A stretch of DNA of 64,000 bases from Sacculina carcini (lineage: Eukaryota; Arthropoda; Thecostraca; Sacculinidae). Position 1 is the first letter of the stretch, and every line of letters starts with the position of its first letter. A program made the position numbers and the translations under genes. Below, one piece after another: positions 1 to 11,075 of this stretch. The notes below the pieces were generated by a model, which saw only the letters and a program-made list of their open reading frames with translations, was not told the DNA's origin and made no database searches. The stretch covers positions 2,623,317 through 2,687,316 of the forward strand of contig OU696584.1 in the NCBI GenBank assembly GCA_916048095.2. Reading direction: 5' to 3'.

Positions 1-213
1 ATAAGAACTAGCACACAAAGATCACACATACAGCGCACGTGGCAGCAACACGTATTTCGCACACAGCGGTACAGCTTGGTCACACAGACCGAACACACAC
101 AGTGAAGCCTCGCTGAGCAATACTCAGCAACCAGACTCATACACTCACACATAAGTAATACAAAGCTCTCACAGCTCGCGCAACTAGCAATCGTTAACTC
201 CTAACAGCCACTC
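1..213. other. CA-rich flank, no gene seen
   Basis: Low-complexity CA-rich sequence between the window edge and the 3' end of LINE-A copy 1. Both strands are broken by stops and I see no motif. The open frame here on the minus strand is a by-product of the CA/TG composition. Confidence 0.6.
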
Positions 214-3200
214 AGCGACGACACACATGACACACAGACATACAAAGATACACAGACACAGACAGACAGACATACATACATACAGACAGACACACAGACA
301 TAAGCACGGGCAACTTGACGTTCGCTCAGCTCCATGACGCGTATCAAATGAACATATCAAATGAATCCTCACATATCAAATGAACAAATCGAAATGCACG
401 CAACGCAAATACCAAGCCCATAACAGTAGCATTTCATTGACCTTGGCCATGAATTTGTTCAAATTGTTCTGCGAGATAGCCTCCTCCTTCAACGTGTTCC
501 AAGTAGACACAGTGGCCGGAAAAAAGCACCGTTGGAATTGCTTTGTACGACAACGAATTGGAGCCATGCACTGGGAATGCTGTTTGGACGTAAACCGTGT
601 GCTTCTTGCTGCCACGAAATCATCAGCAATTTACTTGCTCATCGGATGATGGTCGTTGTGCTTGATCTTGTACAGCATGCACACGCCGCTGACCTTTCGA
701 CGATGGCCAAGATCACCAAGAACCAAGTCACCACAGAGGAACTTGCAAGTTCTAACAACTCTGTTGATGAGCTTGAGGTGACAATCCGCAGCAGAAGACC
801 ACACGGGGGCGCAGTACTCCAGAATTGGCAAAATGAAACAGCGAACACAACTTTTTGAGATTGTGCTGCTACCGAACATCCTATATGCCTTCCTTATAAT
901 TCCCAGTTTACGCGATGCCGAACAAACTAGCTTCCTAATGTGACTCTCAAATGTCAGTTTTGAGTCTACATGTACTCCAAATATTTTGACCTCATCACAC
1001 AAGCTGAGTTGGGCGCTATTTATGAGGATAGCTCCATGTGAAGGTTGAAAAGTGCGTGACCTAGAAACCGACAAGCTTTTATATTTCGAAGTGTTCAGCA
1101 TCATATTCCACCTCTCACACCACTTCAGGACGCTGCTGAGATCGTCGTTGACCGTTTGACGCACCTGTGGTTTGTCCGATGGAGATGAAATTACAGCCAC
1201 CAAGGTGATATCATTAGCATAACCATATACAGGGTTGCGTGTGCTTATGTACAGGTCAGCGGTGTAAATTTCGAACAAAATAGGACCCAATACACTTCCC
1301 TGCGGGACACCGGACACAATGTTCTGCCAGCGACTGTATGCTCCATCGATGAAAGCACGTTGTACGCGATTGGAGAGAAATTGATGCAAAACAATCAGCA
1401 AGCGGCCGCCGATTCCAATGTTTCTCAGTTTTTGCAACAGACCCTGGTGGCTCACACTGTCCAATGCTGCCGAGAAATCCAACTGCACAATCCAGGCTTC
1501 ACTGCCTTTGTCTAGCACTTGCTGGAGCTCGTGCGTGATAGTAAGCAGAGCGTCAGTAGTGCTGAGTTTTAAGCGGTATGCAAATTGGTTTTCCGACAGC
1601 AGATTGTTGCTCTCCAGGACAGACTGGAAGATATGAAGATTTTGGCTCGAATATTGAAGATATAAAGATATGAAGGCTCGAATATTTTGGACAGAATCGG
1701 CGTAATTGATATCGGCCGGTAGTTTGCAGCATCAGCTGAATTGGTTCCTTTTGGTATGGGCGTGATATTCGCAACCCGCCAACAGGATGGAAACGAACCA
1801 GTCTTCATCAAGCGCCTGAAAACAGCACTAAGCTTCGGAGCTAGAGTATCTGCTTTGTTCTTGAAAAATAGCGGAAACATATTCAGAGGGTCTGTTCCTC
1901 CATTGGTTATTTGCTCAATGCATCAATGGGGTATTCCTTCTGCAGCAAGTTTGAAACTTGAATGGCTTTCAATACATCATTCACCTTCACCCAGTCAGCA
2001 TTGAACTTCATGTGCACGAGCCTTGAAATCGAGTAAGGAGAAACCTTCTGTCTCAATGTCAACTTCGCGGACAGCGACGAGTGATCTGAACTTACTATTG
2101 GAGCTTCCACGTTTACACTCACGATATCTGAGACGTCTGTCATAACCAAGTCCAGTTTGCCGCTTGATGTGTGGGACCGGACACCATTTGGGAACAGCCA
2201 GAAATGTTGCAGAAATCATATGCTGCTCTACCATGGGCGTCTGTAGGGGATGTCGACAAGAGCAACTCACGGTGATGGGCGTTTATGTCCCCCACAAATA
2301 CAAACGCTGACTTGGTGTCCTTCTCCTAAATTGTTGACATGGCTGACAAGAGACATTCATAGATAGAGTCGTTACTGTCTGTATTTCGGTAGTCTCCAAT
2401 GATGTAAAAATTCATCAACGCAGGTGTTGACACGCAGCAGCATAACTCCATGACAAGTGCAGTCGTGAGCTGTAATTCTCGTTGCTGAAAAGCATTTGCG
2501 TACGTACACTGCCATGCCACGCCGCCTGTTTTTGAGTCACGTTTCGGCACAGATAACGATGTCCTTGGAGCGACTCGCTGCTGTCAAATGTCTGATATTC
2601 TTATACAAGCATCTGATGTTGACGAAAAGTATATTTGAAAATCGTGTTTGTGGTCGAGCAGGACCGGGATTCATTTCAACATCGCCACACATCATCAGCA
2701 GAAGCGACAAATCCACGGTGTGAGAAGGCACACACACAACGCAAAACAAACATACAAATAAACACATAATGCACGACGCATGCGAGCACAAAAACACAAC
2801 ACATAACACATGCATACGAAATGTCACAACAAAAAACAAGCATACAACACACACAATACAAAGCAAACATACACACAAATACACACACAACAAGGAAAAC
2901 ACTAGAAAACACATGTGAGAACAATTTATTGAGAGCTCATTGTTGAGCACATATCGCAAGGCAAAATGTCCAATGGGCGACAACAAAGACAGAGTATGAG
3001 AGCAACACAGAATTAGTTGGCACCTCAGTGCGAGGAAAGAGCTGGGCGCTGACGGAAAACGGGAAAACCGGCCGTTAGCCGTCGGGGCGGGGATACAATT
3101 TTCAGCCCGCCACATCAACAAGCCAGACATGAGGCAGAAAATAATACATATATTCATGAACAGCACTTATATTTATAGACAAAGTTAAATTAAATAATAT

Positions 3201-3656
3201 ACAAACTGAACTGAAAAGTGACGAAAAAGAATGCGATGAGAGAATTCAGCAGGAAGATTGCAAAGCAACTATGGCTGCGAACCCTGATTCTCAATCACAT
3301 TCAGAAACAAAATATAAATATTCAAATATATAACCTGAAACAAAAGAAAGATTAAATGACTTAAACAAAAAACAGTCTTATAAGTAAATGAATGAGTTCG
3401 CAAGAAGAAAATATCCGCCTTTAAAAAGGCAAATATTCTCAATGAACTAAACGAGTAATGGAAAATGAAAATAACGCTAAATAAAATAAAATAATAAAAC
3501 AACTGAAATATAACTCAATGAACACTCAACGTTAGAAGAAAGCAGGATCTGTTCCGAAACTATAATTGGTGGCGGTGAGCGTCAGCGAAGCGTAGACAGC
3601 CGGGCGCGAACGAGCGACGGTAAGCACGTGCACACTCAGCGAGGGTTAGTCAGAGA
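214..3656 (-). mobile_element. LINE-A copy 1, near full length, decayed
   Basis: APE-type non-LTR retrotransposon on the minus strand. Its 5' end is placed at 3656 because it matches LINE-A copy 2 (30158-34694) up to that base, after which both flanks diverge. Its 3' end is placed near 214 because it matches LINE-A copy 3 down to that base. The 3' UTR is rich in CA/GACA repeats. The copy carries the same leader, 2A motif, endonuclease and reverse transcriptase as copy 2 but is broken by frameshifts and small deletions. A deletion near 1910 has removed most of the block between endonuclease and reverse transcriptase. The 3' UTR is unrelated to that of copy 2. Confidence 0.88.
376..3166 (-). 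pseudogene. LINE-A ORF (leader-2A-APE-RT), broken
   Basis: Degenerate LINE-A protein. The first open block (3166-2537) starts with MLFMNI and holds about 160 residues of hydrophobic, Cys/Val-rich leader. It then reads in one frame through a 2A motif, GDVEMNPGP (residues about 161-169; 2660-2686), into the start of the endonuclease (FSNILFVNIR). Endonuclease fragments follow at 2550-2326, 2270-1995 and 2149-1907, and reverse transcriptase fragments at 1880-1569 and 1518-631. The latter shows GVPQGSVLGP, but the catalytic YADD has become YAND (GYANDITL). The C-terminal tail after NEMLL differs from copy 2. This copy cannot make the protein. Confidence 0.85.
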
Positions 3657-4399
3657 ATGTTCTAGTGAGAGTCGTTCTCATATTAGCCCTGTTTTCTCCA
3701 ACGACACTTGCTTTGTACGCCCATGTGATATTCTGCACGGTCTTGTAGTCGTCGGTGGAGGAGGGAGCATATCCGGTCGCGCGTAGTACAATTGTCACAC
3801 ACGTTCAAGCACCTCTCGACCAAACACCACCGTTCAGGTACGTCCGGTAATTTCGTCTAGCAGGTGGTATTGTTGACAATTAATTGGATCCATAATGCAG
3901 ACCAGAGATATTAGCATAGACGGCAGTAACATGCAGCTACATGTATCCAACATCCATCTAGCTGCAACTCTCCTACAAACGTGTTTCACTGATTCTGTTT
4001 GTTTCTTCTTTCGACTTATTGTCTTGTTTCTCCCTGTTAATGTACTTGCTTTTCCCCAGTGCTTCATAACCAGTTTTTCTCGCCAGTGTATAAACGAGTT
4101 TGTATACGTACACTATAGAAAAAATACGTGGTATTTCAAGTCAAGTATTTTATGCTGTTGTCAGCATAAAATACTTGACTTTCTTGGCAAAAACTGTAGT
4201 GGGCATACATTCATTATCGAGGCATGTTTCTTAGACGGGCTTTACACATGCTTTTTCCTTCAATAATGTAAGTTGGACACACGTGGAATCCTACTTTAAG
4301 CATGACGCAGTTTACATAGCTCTCATCAGCTACTCAATCTAGACAAATAAGCATAATGGCGAGTAATTCGCTGAGAAACAACCGCATATTTGAACGCAG
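3657..4399. other. Region upstream of the GPCR gene
   Basis: Non-coding. It holds a perfect inverted repeat (listed separately). The small open frame at 3895-4266 lies across that hairpin and has no recognisable domain. Promoter or 5' UTR sequence for the GPCR is expected here, but I see no clear TATA box or initiator. Confidence 0.5.
4138..4181. repeat. Perfect 20-bp hairpin with 4-nt loop
   Basis: The arm AAGTCAAGTATTTTATGCTG (4138-4157) is followed by loop TTGT and an exact reverse complement (4162-4181). It lies 218 bp upstream of the GPCR start codon. It could be a pre-miRNA-like stem, a small MITE relic or a structured 5' UTR. The sequence alone does not decide. Confidence 0.9.
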
Positions 4400-6538
4400 A
4401 TGGCGTTTATCATTGGTGGTGTTGCCTTGCAATCTTCAAGCGCAACGAAGTTTGACAACATTTCGGCTTCCAATGCAACTATCACCGATTCTCTGACCGC
4501 GCTCGGCAATCTCACCAACAGTAGTGCTCAAAGTTATGTAAGCGTTGCTGAGATCATCCCGCGTCCTTTCTTTGTGTCGCTCATGCTAGGACTGTTGATA
4601 CTGGCAATCGCTGTAATCGGCATTGCTGGCAACGTGTTGGTGGTGATTGTGACCAGCGTGGACCATGTGCTCAAAGAGTCAACTAGCAATATCATTATCG
4701 CCAACTTGGCCGTCACCGACACGTGTACCTCGGTGCTGGTGATGCTTCCTTCGGCCACAGCCATTATCAACGAGGCGTGGCCGCTGGGCCCGTGGCTGTG
4801 TATGGCGCATTGTTTTTCCAACTACTTGCTCATCATTGTGTCGATGATGTCGTTGGCGCTGATCGGCTGGGATCGCGGAGCATCCATCAGGAGACCATTT
4901 GAGTATATCGCTCAGTCGGAGCCGAGTCGCATGGTGCCTTGGCTGGTGGTTGTGTGGCTGGTGGGGTGCGTGTTCGGAGTTGTGCCAGTGCTGCTCGACT
5001 GGGTGCACTATGACTACTGGGAGGGCGTGTGTGCCATCGACTGGTTCGTCCACGAGTCGGCCTATATCTACGTGATTGTCGCGTTCATTGTGTGTTTTAT
5101 GATGCCGGCCGTGTCAATCGTATGGAACAATTCCAGCATTGCTCAGGTTTCGCACCGGTCGTCAACGATAAATGCCAAAGCGATGAGAGGCCCGATGATG
5201 ACTACTTGTAATACCATGTCAACGAATGCAGTGAATAAGGCAACCAAACCAATCTCAGTGGTCACTAGGTCTCAGTTCTTAACATTAACTCATAGTCCAG
5301 CCAACACTCGTAGATCATGCTCACTCCATCACCACAAGCAACGTGCTACTCGTTCAGACGATCGTTTGAGTACGTCACATTCTACTAGGAACAAGCTAAG
5401 AACTCGATTGCATACTAAAGCTGATGAAGATTACTTGGACGAGGCGATCGATGGTGTTGAAGTGTTCAATCACTGGAAGCCTACAAAGAGTAAATATCGA
5501 CGAACCAATAAAATAACACCCTTAGACAATCGTGAACAATCACATGCAAGTTCACAGTCCCAAGTAAACTTGTCTCGACCTGCTGTCTCTGAATCAAATA
5601 GTCCTGTAGTTCGAATGTGTGGAAAAATTGGACAAACATCAACAAGAAACACATTTCCGCGCCGAAGCAATGCATGTCTCAACAAGTACCAAATGTCAAA
5701 CTGCTGTGAAGATTGTCATTCAAGATATAGTAGCAAACGATTAAACAGGGATCACAATAGACATATGACTCGAGGTCTTGGTCATTTTAGATCTTTTTCA
5801 GATCCCGAACTAACATCATTGGGCTTGAGAAATAAGACGTTTGCTCATAGACTTTTCCAGCCAAATGCACAATTGTCATTGGATATATATAAGCATGCAA
5901 GAACATATCACAACGTGCGCATTTCCGAGCGATCTGATGTCAATAAATCTCATTTTGAAGTGACAAAATCACCAGTGATATCCGATAGAGCCTGCCAATG
6001 GGAAAAATCAAATCCAATGCAAGCTCAATCAAACAGACCAGCCGGAAATATTTGCGTGAATTTGCCTGAAATTACGTGTGATAATAACCAACAAGTTGAG
6101 ACGACACAGCACGCTCCCTCATCAATGTGTATTACATCGGATGATCACCGTTCCCGCATCAACACACACCAGCCACTCACAGCAACATATCCCAGTCGAT
6201 TTCAACTACCCAGCACGGAATTCAACAGCCAAACTGCGCGGATAATATACACAGAAGAGCAGCATAGACACTTACTCGAATCCCACAAAAAAGTTGTGCG
6301 ATCAGTCGCCATCGTAGTAGGTCTATTTTTTGTCTGCATGACACCATTCTGCGTAACCAAACTGATCAAGATAATTGTCAAGGACAGTACATTCGTAGCC
6401 GGATGGATGAATATGTTGTCGACTATTTTGCAGTTCAGCGCCTCCGTAGTCAACCCATTCATCTACGCAATATTTAGAGACGATTTTCGTGCCGCATTCC
6501 AGCGTATATATCGCTCCATTATCACATGCCTTCATTGA
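4400..6538 (+). CDS. Class A (rhodopsin-like) G-protein-coupled receptor with very long third intracellular loop
   Basis: A 712-residue seven-transmembrane receptor for the plasma membrane, in one exon. The start ATG at 4400 comes just after an in-frame TGA (4391). The N-terminus (about 55 residues) has several N-glycosylation sites. TM1 is about 58-85 with GN (N78). TM2 is about 96-120 with LAVTD (D107). C134 and C211 are placed for the TM3-ECL2 disulfide. TM4 is about 178-200 and TM5 about 219-242. TM6 is about 631-656 with CMTP in place of CWxP, and TM7 ends in NPFIY (685-689) followed by FRDDF. Two features are odd. The DRY motif is DRG (158-160), and intracellular loop 3 is about 385 residues, rich in Ser, Asn, His and basic residues. 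The position equivalent to the opsin retinal lysine is Phe, so it is not an opsin. The ligand is unknown; an amine- or melatonin-like subgroup is only a guess. Confidence 0.93.
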   Translation: MAFIIGGVALQSSSATKFDNISASNATITDSLTALGNLTNSSAQSYVSVAEIIPRPFFVSLMLGLLILAIAVIGIAGNVLVVIVTSVDHVLKESTSNIIIANLAVTDTCTSVLVMLPSATAIINEAWPLGPWLCMAHCFSNYLLIIVSMMSLALIGWDRGASIRRPFEYIAQSEPSRMVPWLVVVWLVGCVFGVVPVLLDWVHYDYWEGVCAIDWFVHESAYIYVIVAFIVCFMMPAVSIVWNNSSIAQVSHRSSTINAKAMRGPMMTTCNTMSTNAVNKATKPISVVTRSQFLTLTHSPANTRRSCSLHHHKQRATRSDDRLSTSHSTRNKLRTRLHTKADEDYLDEAIDGVEVFNHWKPTKSKYRRTNKITPLDNREQSHASSQSQVNLSRPAVSESNSPVVRMCGKIGQTSTRNTFPRRSNACLNKYQMSNCCEDCHSRYSSKRLNRDHNRHMTRGLGHFRSFSDPELTSLGLRNKTFAHRLFQPNAQLSLDIYKHARTYHNVRISERSDVNKSHFEVTKSPVISDRACQWEKSNPMQAQSNRPAGNICVNLPEITCDNNQQVETTQHAPSSMCITSDDHRSRINTHQPLTATYPSRFQLPSTEFNSQTARIIYTEEQHRHLLESHKKVVRSVAIVVGLFFVCMTPFCVTKLIKIIVKDSTFVAGWMNMLSTILQFSASVVNPFIYAIFRDDFRAAFQRIYRSIITCLH

Positions 6539-7090
6539 TGTATAGTAATAATCACCTGATTATGCGCACCATCGTTCCCTTATTCTTTACAATTGTCGTT
6601 TTACCACAATTGATGTGTTCCGTTTTTCGCGCTTGTGTTTTACCGGCGCTATAGCAAATACACGTTGTCGTTGTCGTTTTTTGTTTCAATGTTCACTCCA
6701 TACCCCGCCATTGTTTTCGTTCAAACCTGTACGTCTCTTTCGACTTACAGTGTTCCTTGTGCATATACAGACGTGTGAAATAATTGTGTGAGATGATGGT
6801 CTTCTATAGATCAGTTCTGGGATTTTTTCGATGGGTCACAGCTTGACCCTGTGGCGCGACATGTGTGGCATGCTGAACCCTCCTGAAGTGTTCGCGCACA
6901 TCTGTATGTATATCTGTTTTGTTTGGTCATGTGTGTGCACGCTGTGTTTGATCACGTGTATGTGTATTTTATCTGTACGTATACTATGTTAGTTCCGTCA
7001 TGTGTGTGTAAATACAGTCGGTCCAAAAAATCGTGCTGCACCATGGCCGAGTAGAATATCAGGCCTGGGCTATGCCACCTAGACTACAGG
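6539..7090. other. GPCR 3' flank
   Basis: Non-coding sequence downstream of the receptor stop codon, with some TGTGTA-rich stretches. No AATAAA poly(A) signal is obvious close to the stop. No gene seen. Confidence 0.5.
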
Positions 7091-7370
7091 CCCTTTCACG
7101 AAAGTGTGACGTCATCGATTGGCGGTGCTTCACTCGTACGGGCGATACGCGTTGTTATTAGAAATTATACTTAGTGCGGGTGTTTAACTTGCATTCCAGC
7201 TCAATTAAGTTTGAAAATCATGTTACAAACATAAACAGCTTTAAATACAATTGCAAATTGAATAACTGAATATATTATAAGCCCACACAGGCATAAAACA
7301 GTCAAAACACAAACATGCAACGACCATACACCATATAATGTGGAAGTTTTCGCTTCAATTTCTCTCTTAT
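7091..7370 (+). repeat. Direct repeat R, copy 1
   Basis: A 280-bp block nearly identical to 12115-12384, starting CCCTTTCACGAAAG and ending CTCTCTTAT. Both copies carry a full palindromic CRE-like site, TGACGTCA, near the start. The second copy lacks about 10 bp just after that site. It may be a fragment of an unrecognised element or a local duplication. Confidence 0.85.
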
Positions 7371-7855
7371 AAATAGGGCTGTCAAAAGTTAATAAAGTTA
7401 CTTTTTCACCTAAAGGTCACTTTTTATATGCTACCTAAAACTGCATGAAAAAGGTGTGTACGATAATTATTAAAAAACTTATTAGGTTACCAAAAGTTAC
7501 TTTTTCATCGTTAGGTTACTTTTTTGCTTTTAAGGTTAATTTTTAATCGTCAGGTCACCTTTTGTTATTTTTCTTGTTATTAGGTAATTTTACCACGAAG
7601 TTTGGTGACTTTTTGCAGATAAGAGGCACACAAACGGTATATATGAGGATAAAATAGGAAAAGAGATTTAATATTAGGTATGAAGATCAAGAAATGCCAA
7701 AAGTTCTGCTGTTAGGATTTAGCAATTGATATTCATCTTAATATCTGTGCTATTCGATATTTATACGTTTTTGGGTACGCAGGGTAGTGCCATTCCATTT
7801 TAGGAAATGTCCACGAACTGGAGGGTGCCGTGAGATGTTTGGAGCGTGGTATAGT

Positions 7856-8152
7856 CCGCCTCGTAGCCGAGTGGCTAAGACACACGCTCTGTGCACGAAA
7901 GGTCCAGGGTTCGATTCCCTGGCGAGGTGAAACGGATGGGTTCGTTTCCTAAAGTGATATCCCAAATGCCGCAAGGCGGGCTTCGTGTGTGCGCAGCCGT
8001 ACAGTTTTCTGTGCTGGCCGTGACTGCGATAACCTGTGTGTGGCGGCCGGACCTGCGGTGTGCCAGCCGGGGCCGTGAGGCTTTGCCCCCGCAAAATTAC
8101 ACGCGAACACAGCCTTCTCTACTGCTGTGTTCAAATGCGTAATTATTATTAT
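7856..8152 (+). mobile_element. tRNA-derived SINE with (ATT)n tail
   Basis: A 297-bp insert flanked by a perfect 6-bp TSD, TATAGT (7850-7855 and 8153-8158). The head is tRNA-like with A and B boxes, the body is unrelated and GC-rich, and the tail is ATTATTATT. The matching element at 61975-63232 shows the uninterrupted site (GGTATAGTACGATG near 62460), which fixes both ends of the insertion. Confidence 0.9.
7858..7929 (+). ncRNA. tRNA-like head of the SINE (Pol III promoter)
   Basis: It begins GCCTCGTAGCCGAGTGGCTA (A-box-like) and contains GGTTCGATTCC (perfect B box). The ends GCCTCGT and GCGAGGT can pair as an acceptor stem, and CCAGG/CCTGG pair as the T stem. The A-box region resembles Ser/Leu tRNAs. 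The anticodon arm does not fold well, so this is a SINE promoter and not a working tRNA gene. Confidence 0.75.
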
Positions 8153-9041
8153 TATAGTACGATGTGTGAGTTCTCTATACCAGATACTGCACTGTAGCAC
8201 TTGACAGTACGTATTTACTTGAACAGGAATTAGCACGTGATTTTCAGGGCGCGAGACAGCGCCATTTTCCCACGTTTGACATTTATATGACTGTGAGCAC
8301 AGGGTGCTACATTTGGGAGGACGGGGGCATTCACACATGCAGTGTTTGCGCGCACACTAATATACAAGCTGTAGTACGTGATATTTGATCAAAAGTTCCA
8401 TTGGAACAATATAAAGAACATTATTGCGACCATTACTAAAATATTTACATTTGCAATTAGTGTAATTTGCATTTGTATTAGCTTTCCACTTTAAATTATA
8501 TGTTGATGTTTATGCTCCTTTTTGCGATGTTAGCTGAATTATGTTAAGTCAATTATGGTGGCTTGTTGTAAAAATGGTACCAGATCGGAGAGAGGATGGG
8601 AAAATAGTACCAACTCGAAAAGAGGATAGAAAAGAAGGACTGGTGTATTTTCTTTCTTCAGAACCTCAAAAAGAAATTGACCTTTTTTGAAAGAGGTTAT
8701 TTTTAGGTTACTTTTTATTGGTTATCAGGTTACTTTATATGTTCACAAACAAACAACAAACACACCGTGTATTTCATATAGCGCACTAATCAACAAAGGC
8801 GTGATAAACATGTGATAAAGCGATACAAAAGTGATAATTACATTAAAACTCAGGATATTTTTAGGTTACTTTTTAGGTTACCTTTTTAGGCTACTTTTTC
8901 TCGAAAATAAAGTTACTTTTTTCTGATTTTTAGGTTAATTTTTTGACATCCCTACTTATTAGCCATAAACGCCCGCATACTCCCATACCCTGCAATAGTG
9001 TAATATGTTCACCTCGACCAGTGTAGTGTTAAAGGCGTATT

Positions 9042-9178
9042 TGCATGAATCTTCAAAAAAAACAAAAAGAACTTCTTTTTTTTTTGGTCGCGGTTATTTT
9101 TTGGCAAAAAAACCGCGACCAAGACTAGAGATGCGAACTCACAAAAAACCGTCGGTTTTTTTTAGGTCGCATCTCTAG
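9042..9178. mobile_element. hAT-B terminal fragment with hairpin
   Basis: Matches the right end of hAT-B at 55282-55388 (TGCATGA, poly-A/T, GGTCG, AACCGTCGGTTTTTT, TCGCATCTCTAG). It holds an exact inverted repeat GGTCGCGGTT/AACCGCGACC (9086-9120). It also holds a 54-bp unit bounded by CTAGAGATGCGA and TCGCATCTCTAG (9125-9178), which looks like an extreme deletion product keeping only the two termini. Confidence 0.65.
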
Positions 9179-9229
9179 CGACGACGCACATGACACACAG
9201 ACGTACAAAGACAATTTGGGTTCACATCT

Positions 9230-10409
9230 GGCTGCTCCACAGAGTCGGCTATTTTGGATTTTGTCAATGGAGTTTATGAATGCTTAGAGAGAAAACATCT
9301 TGCTGCTGGTATTTTTTTAGATTTTTCAAAAGCATTTGATAGAATTAACCATTCAAAATTATTACATAAATTGGAACATCTGGGTATAAGGGGTGTAGTT
9401 CACAAACTTTTTGAGAATTATTTAACTGACCGTACACAGAGAGTGTACTGTAACAAGTGCTACTCTTCTGTCATGAAAATTACTAAGGGAGTGCCACAGG
9501 GATCTGTTTTGGGGCCATACTTTTCTTGGTATATATAAATGATATTGTTTACTCTAGCCCTGTAATTAAATTCACAATATATGCAGACGATACAACTCTA
9601 TTGTTAACAGACGAAAATGTTAAAGGTTTGCATCATAAAATGTATATGGAACTTAAGAATGTATATAGCTGGACCCAGGCCAACGACCTTACGATAAATT
9701 TGAAAAAAACATCCTATATAATATTTCAAAATCGGTCCGTAAAACACGACTTCCCTAGAATTCTATTAGATGGTGTATACTTGAAACAAAGTCATTCTAC
9801 CAAATTTTTGGGTGTTTTCATTGATGAGAACTTGAATTGGAATATTCATATAAGTGAACTTTGTTCAAAACTGGCAAAAATAATGGGAATTATGTATCGG
9901 GTTCGGCACAATTTTACACATGAGGCTAAAATGTATGTTTACTATGCACTTTTCTACCCTCATTTGACCTATTGCGTCTCAATTTGGGCGAATACCTATA
10001 GTTCATTTTTAGCACAAATTAATGTTGCGCAGAGAAAATTTTTACGTTGTCTTTTTCACAGAAAAAAATTTGATTCCACAGAAGACATATTCAGGCAAAA
10101 AACATTCTCAAGTTCTCATCCATCCATAAATATTTCACAATCCTGCTTATATACAAACTGATCGGACATAACTCTATTTTTCGAATAAATGACCATGCTT
10201 GTAACACTAGAAATAATAACGTGAACTTGATACTACCGAAATTCAGGACCACACTGTTTAAAATGTGCGTTGTGAGTTATGGACCGGAATTGTTCAATAG
10301 CTTACCTACTGAGATAAAAAATTTAGTAAATTGTAGTAGCCCCCACCAGTTTAAAAAGGTTATACGAAAGTATGTTCTTGACAAACAATGCTCACCATAT
10401 TTATGTTAA
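9230..10409 (+). pseudogene. LINE-B reverse transcriptase, frameshifted
   Basis: RT palm and thumb without fingers or endonuclease. Visible are the LDFSKAFDRINH motif with the first catalytic Asp, GVPQGSVLGP, and YADDTTLLL with the catalytic Asp pair. The open blocks are 9254-9538, 9526-10161 and 10221-10409. A one-base deletion just after GSVLGP shifts the frame near 9520, and another break lies near 10160. The C-terminal block ends in the usual NSLPTEIKN-type LINE tail. Confidence 0.85.
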
Positions 10410-10604
10410 CTGCGATTGTCTCATACGTGTTTTCTTCTGCATTTCATTGTGTGTTGAAATATATGAATGGGAATCCATTGTGGTGCATAGTGGATGTCCA
10501 CATCGGGCCAATTAATCAGAATAATCATTAGTGCTTGGAACTAAGAGATGTATTATTGTTCTGTGTTATCATTTGTATACCCATTGTCGAATTTGCATTA
10601 CCTT

Positions 10605-10712
10605 TATGTGTGTGTGTGTGTGTGTGTGTTTGTGTGCGTGTGTGCGTGTGTGTGTGTGTTTGTGTGTGTTGGTGCCTGTAAGTGTGAGTGTGTGTGTGTG
10701 TGTGTGTGATTA
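10605..10712 (+). repeat. TG microsatellite in LINE-B 3' UTR
   Basis: Imperfect (TG)n of about 100 bp. The open frames here on both strands are microsatellite artefacts. Confidence 0.95.
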
Positions 10713-11075
10713 TATTTAAGTCTAGATATTCAAGTCTCTTTTGTATCTCTTTATTTGAATGTAACCATGATCTATCGTGTGATGTGTCCCATGTGATGTT
10801 GTACATTTTTACTCCCGTCAGTATGAAGTATTAGTGTATTAATTTGTCTGTTGAGAAGCCACAATTTGGCTTGACAGACTATGCTGCTGTATTTTATCAT
10901 GTTTTGTGTGTGTTTTTGATGCGGTGGCAATAAATTACAATAAAATTACAATAAATTACAATAAAAGACACACAGACACAAACAGACAGACATACATACA
11001 TACAGACAGACACACAGACATAAGCACGGGCAACTTGACGTTCGCTCAGCTCCATGACGCGTTATTCCTCACATA

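Larger units (their letters stand above)
7374..8954. mobile_element. hAT-A: non-autonomous hAT-like element, copy 1 (with SINE inside)
   Basis: It starts TAGGGCTGTCAAAAGTTAA and ends TTTTTTGACATCCCTA, giving imperfect terminal inverted repeats. Internally it is full of AGGTTACTTTTT-type short repeats. It matches 61975-63232 over its whole length once the SINE is removed. The flanking 8-mers CTTATAAA and CTTATTAG agree at only five positions, so the 8-bp TSD has decayed. The second copy has a perfect one. No transposase is present, only a short conserved frame near 8574-8688. Confidence 0.85.
9214..10963 (+). mobile_element. LINE-B, 5'-truncated, inserted in LINE-A copy 3
   Basis: A different APE/RT-type LINE on the plus strand, flanked by the 7-bp TSD AAAGACA (9207-9213 and 10964-10970). 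Its 3' end is an ACAATAAAATT-type tail. The 3' UTR includes a TG microsatellite. The equivalent place in LINE-A copy 1 (about 243-252) is uninterrupted, which confirms the insertion. Confidence 0.85.

Noticed and set aside
4534..5685. Minus-strand ORFs across the GPCR
   Set aside because: Shadows of the receptor reading frame.
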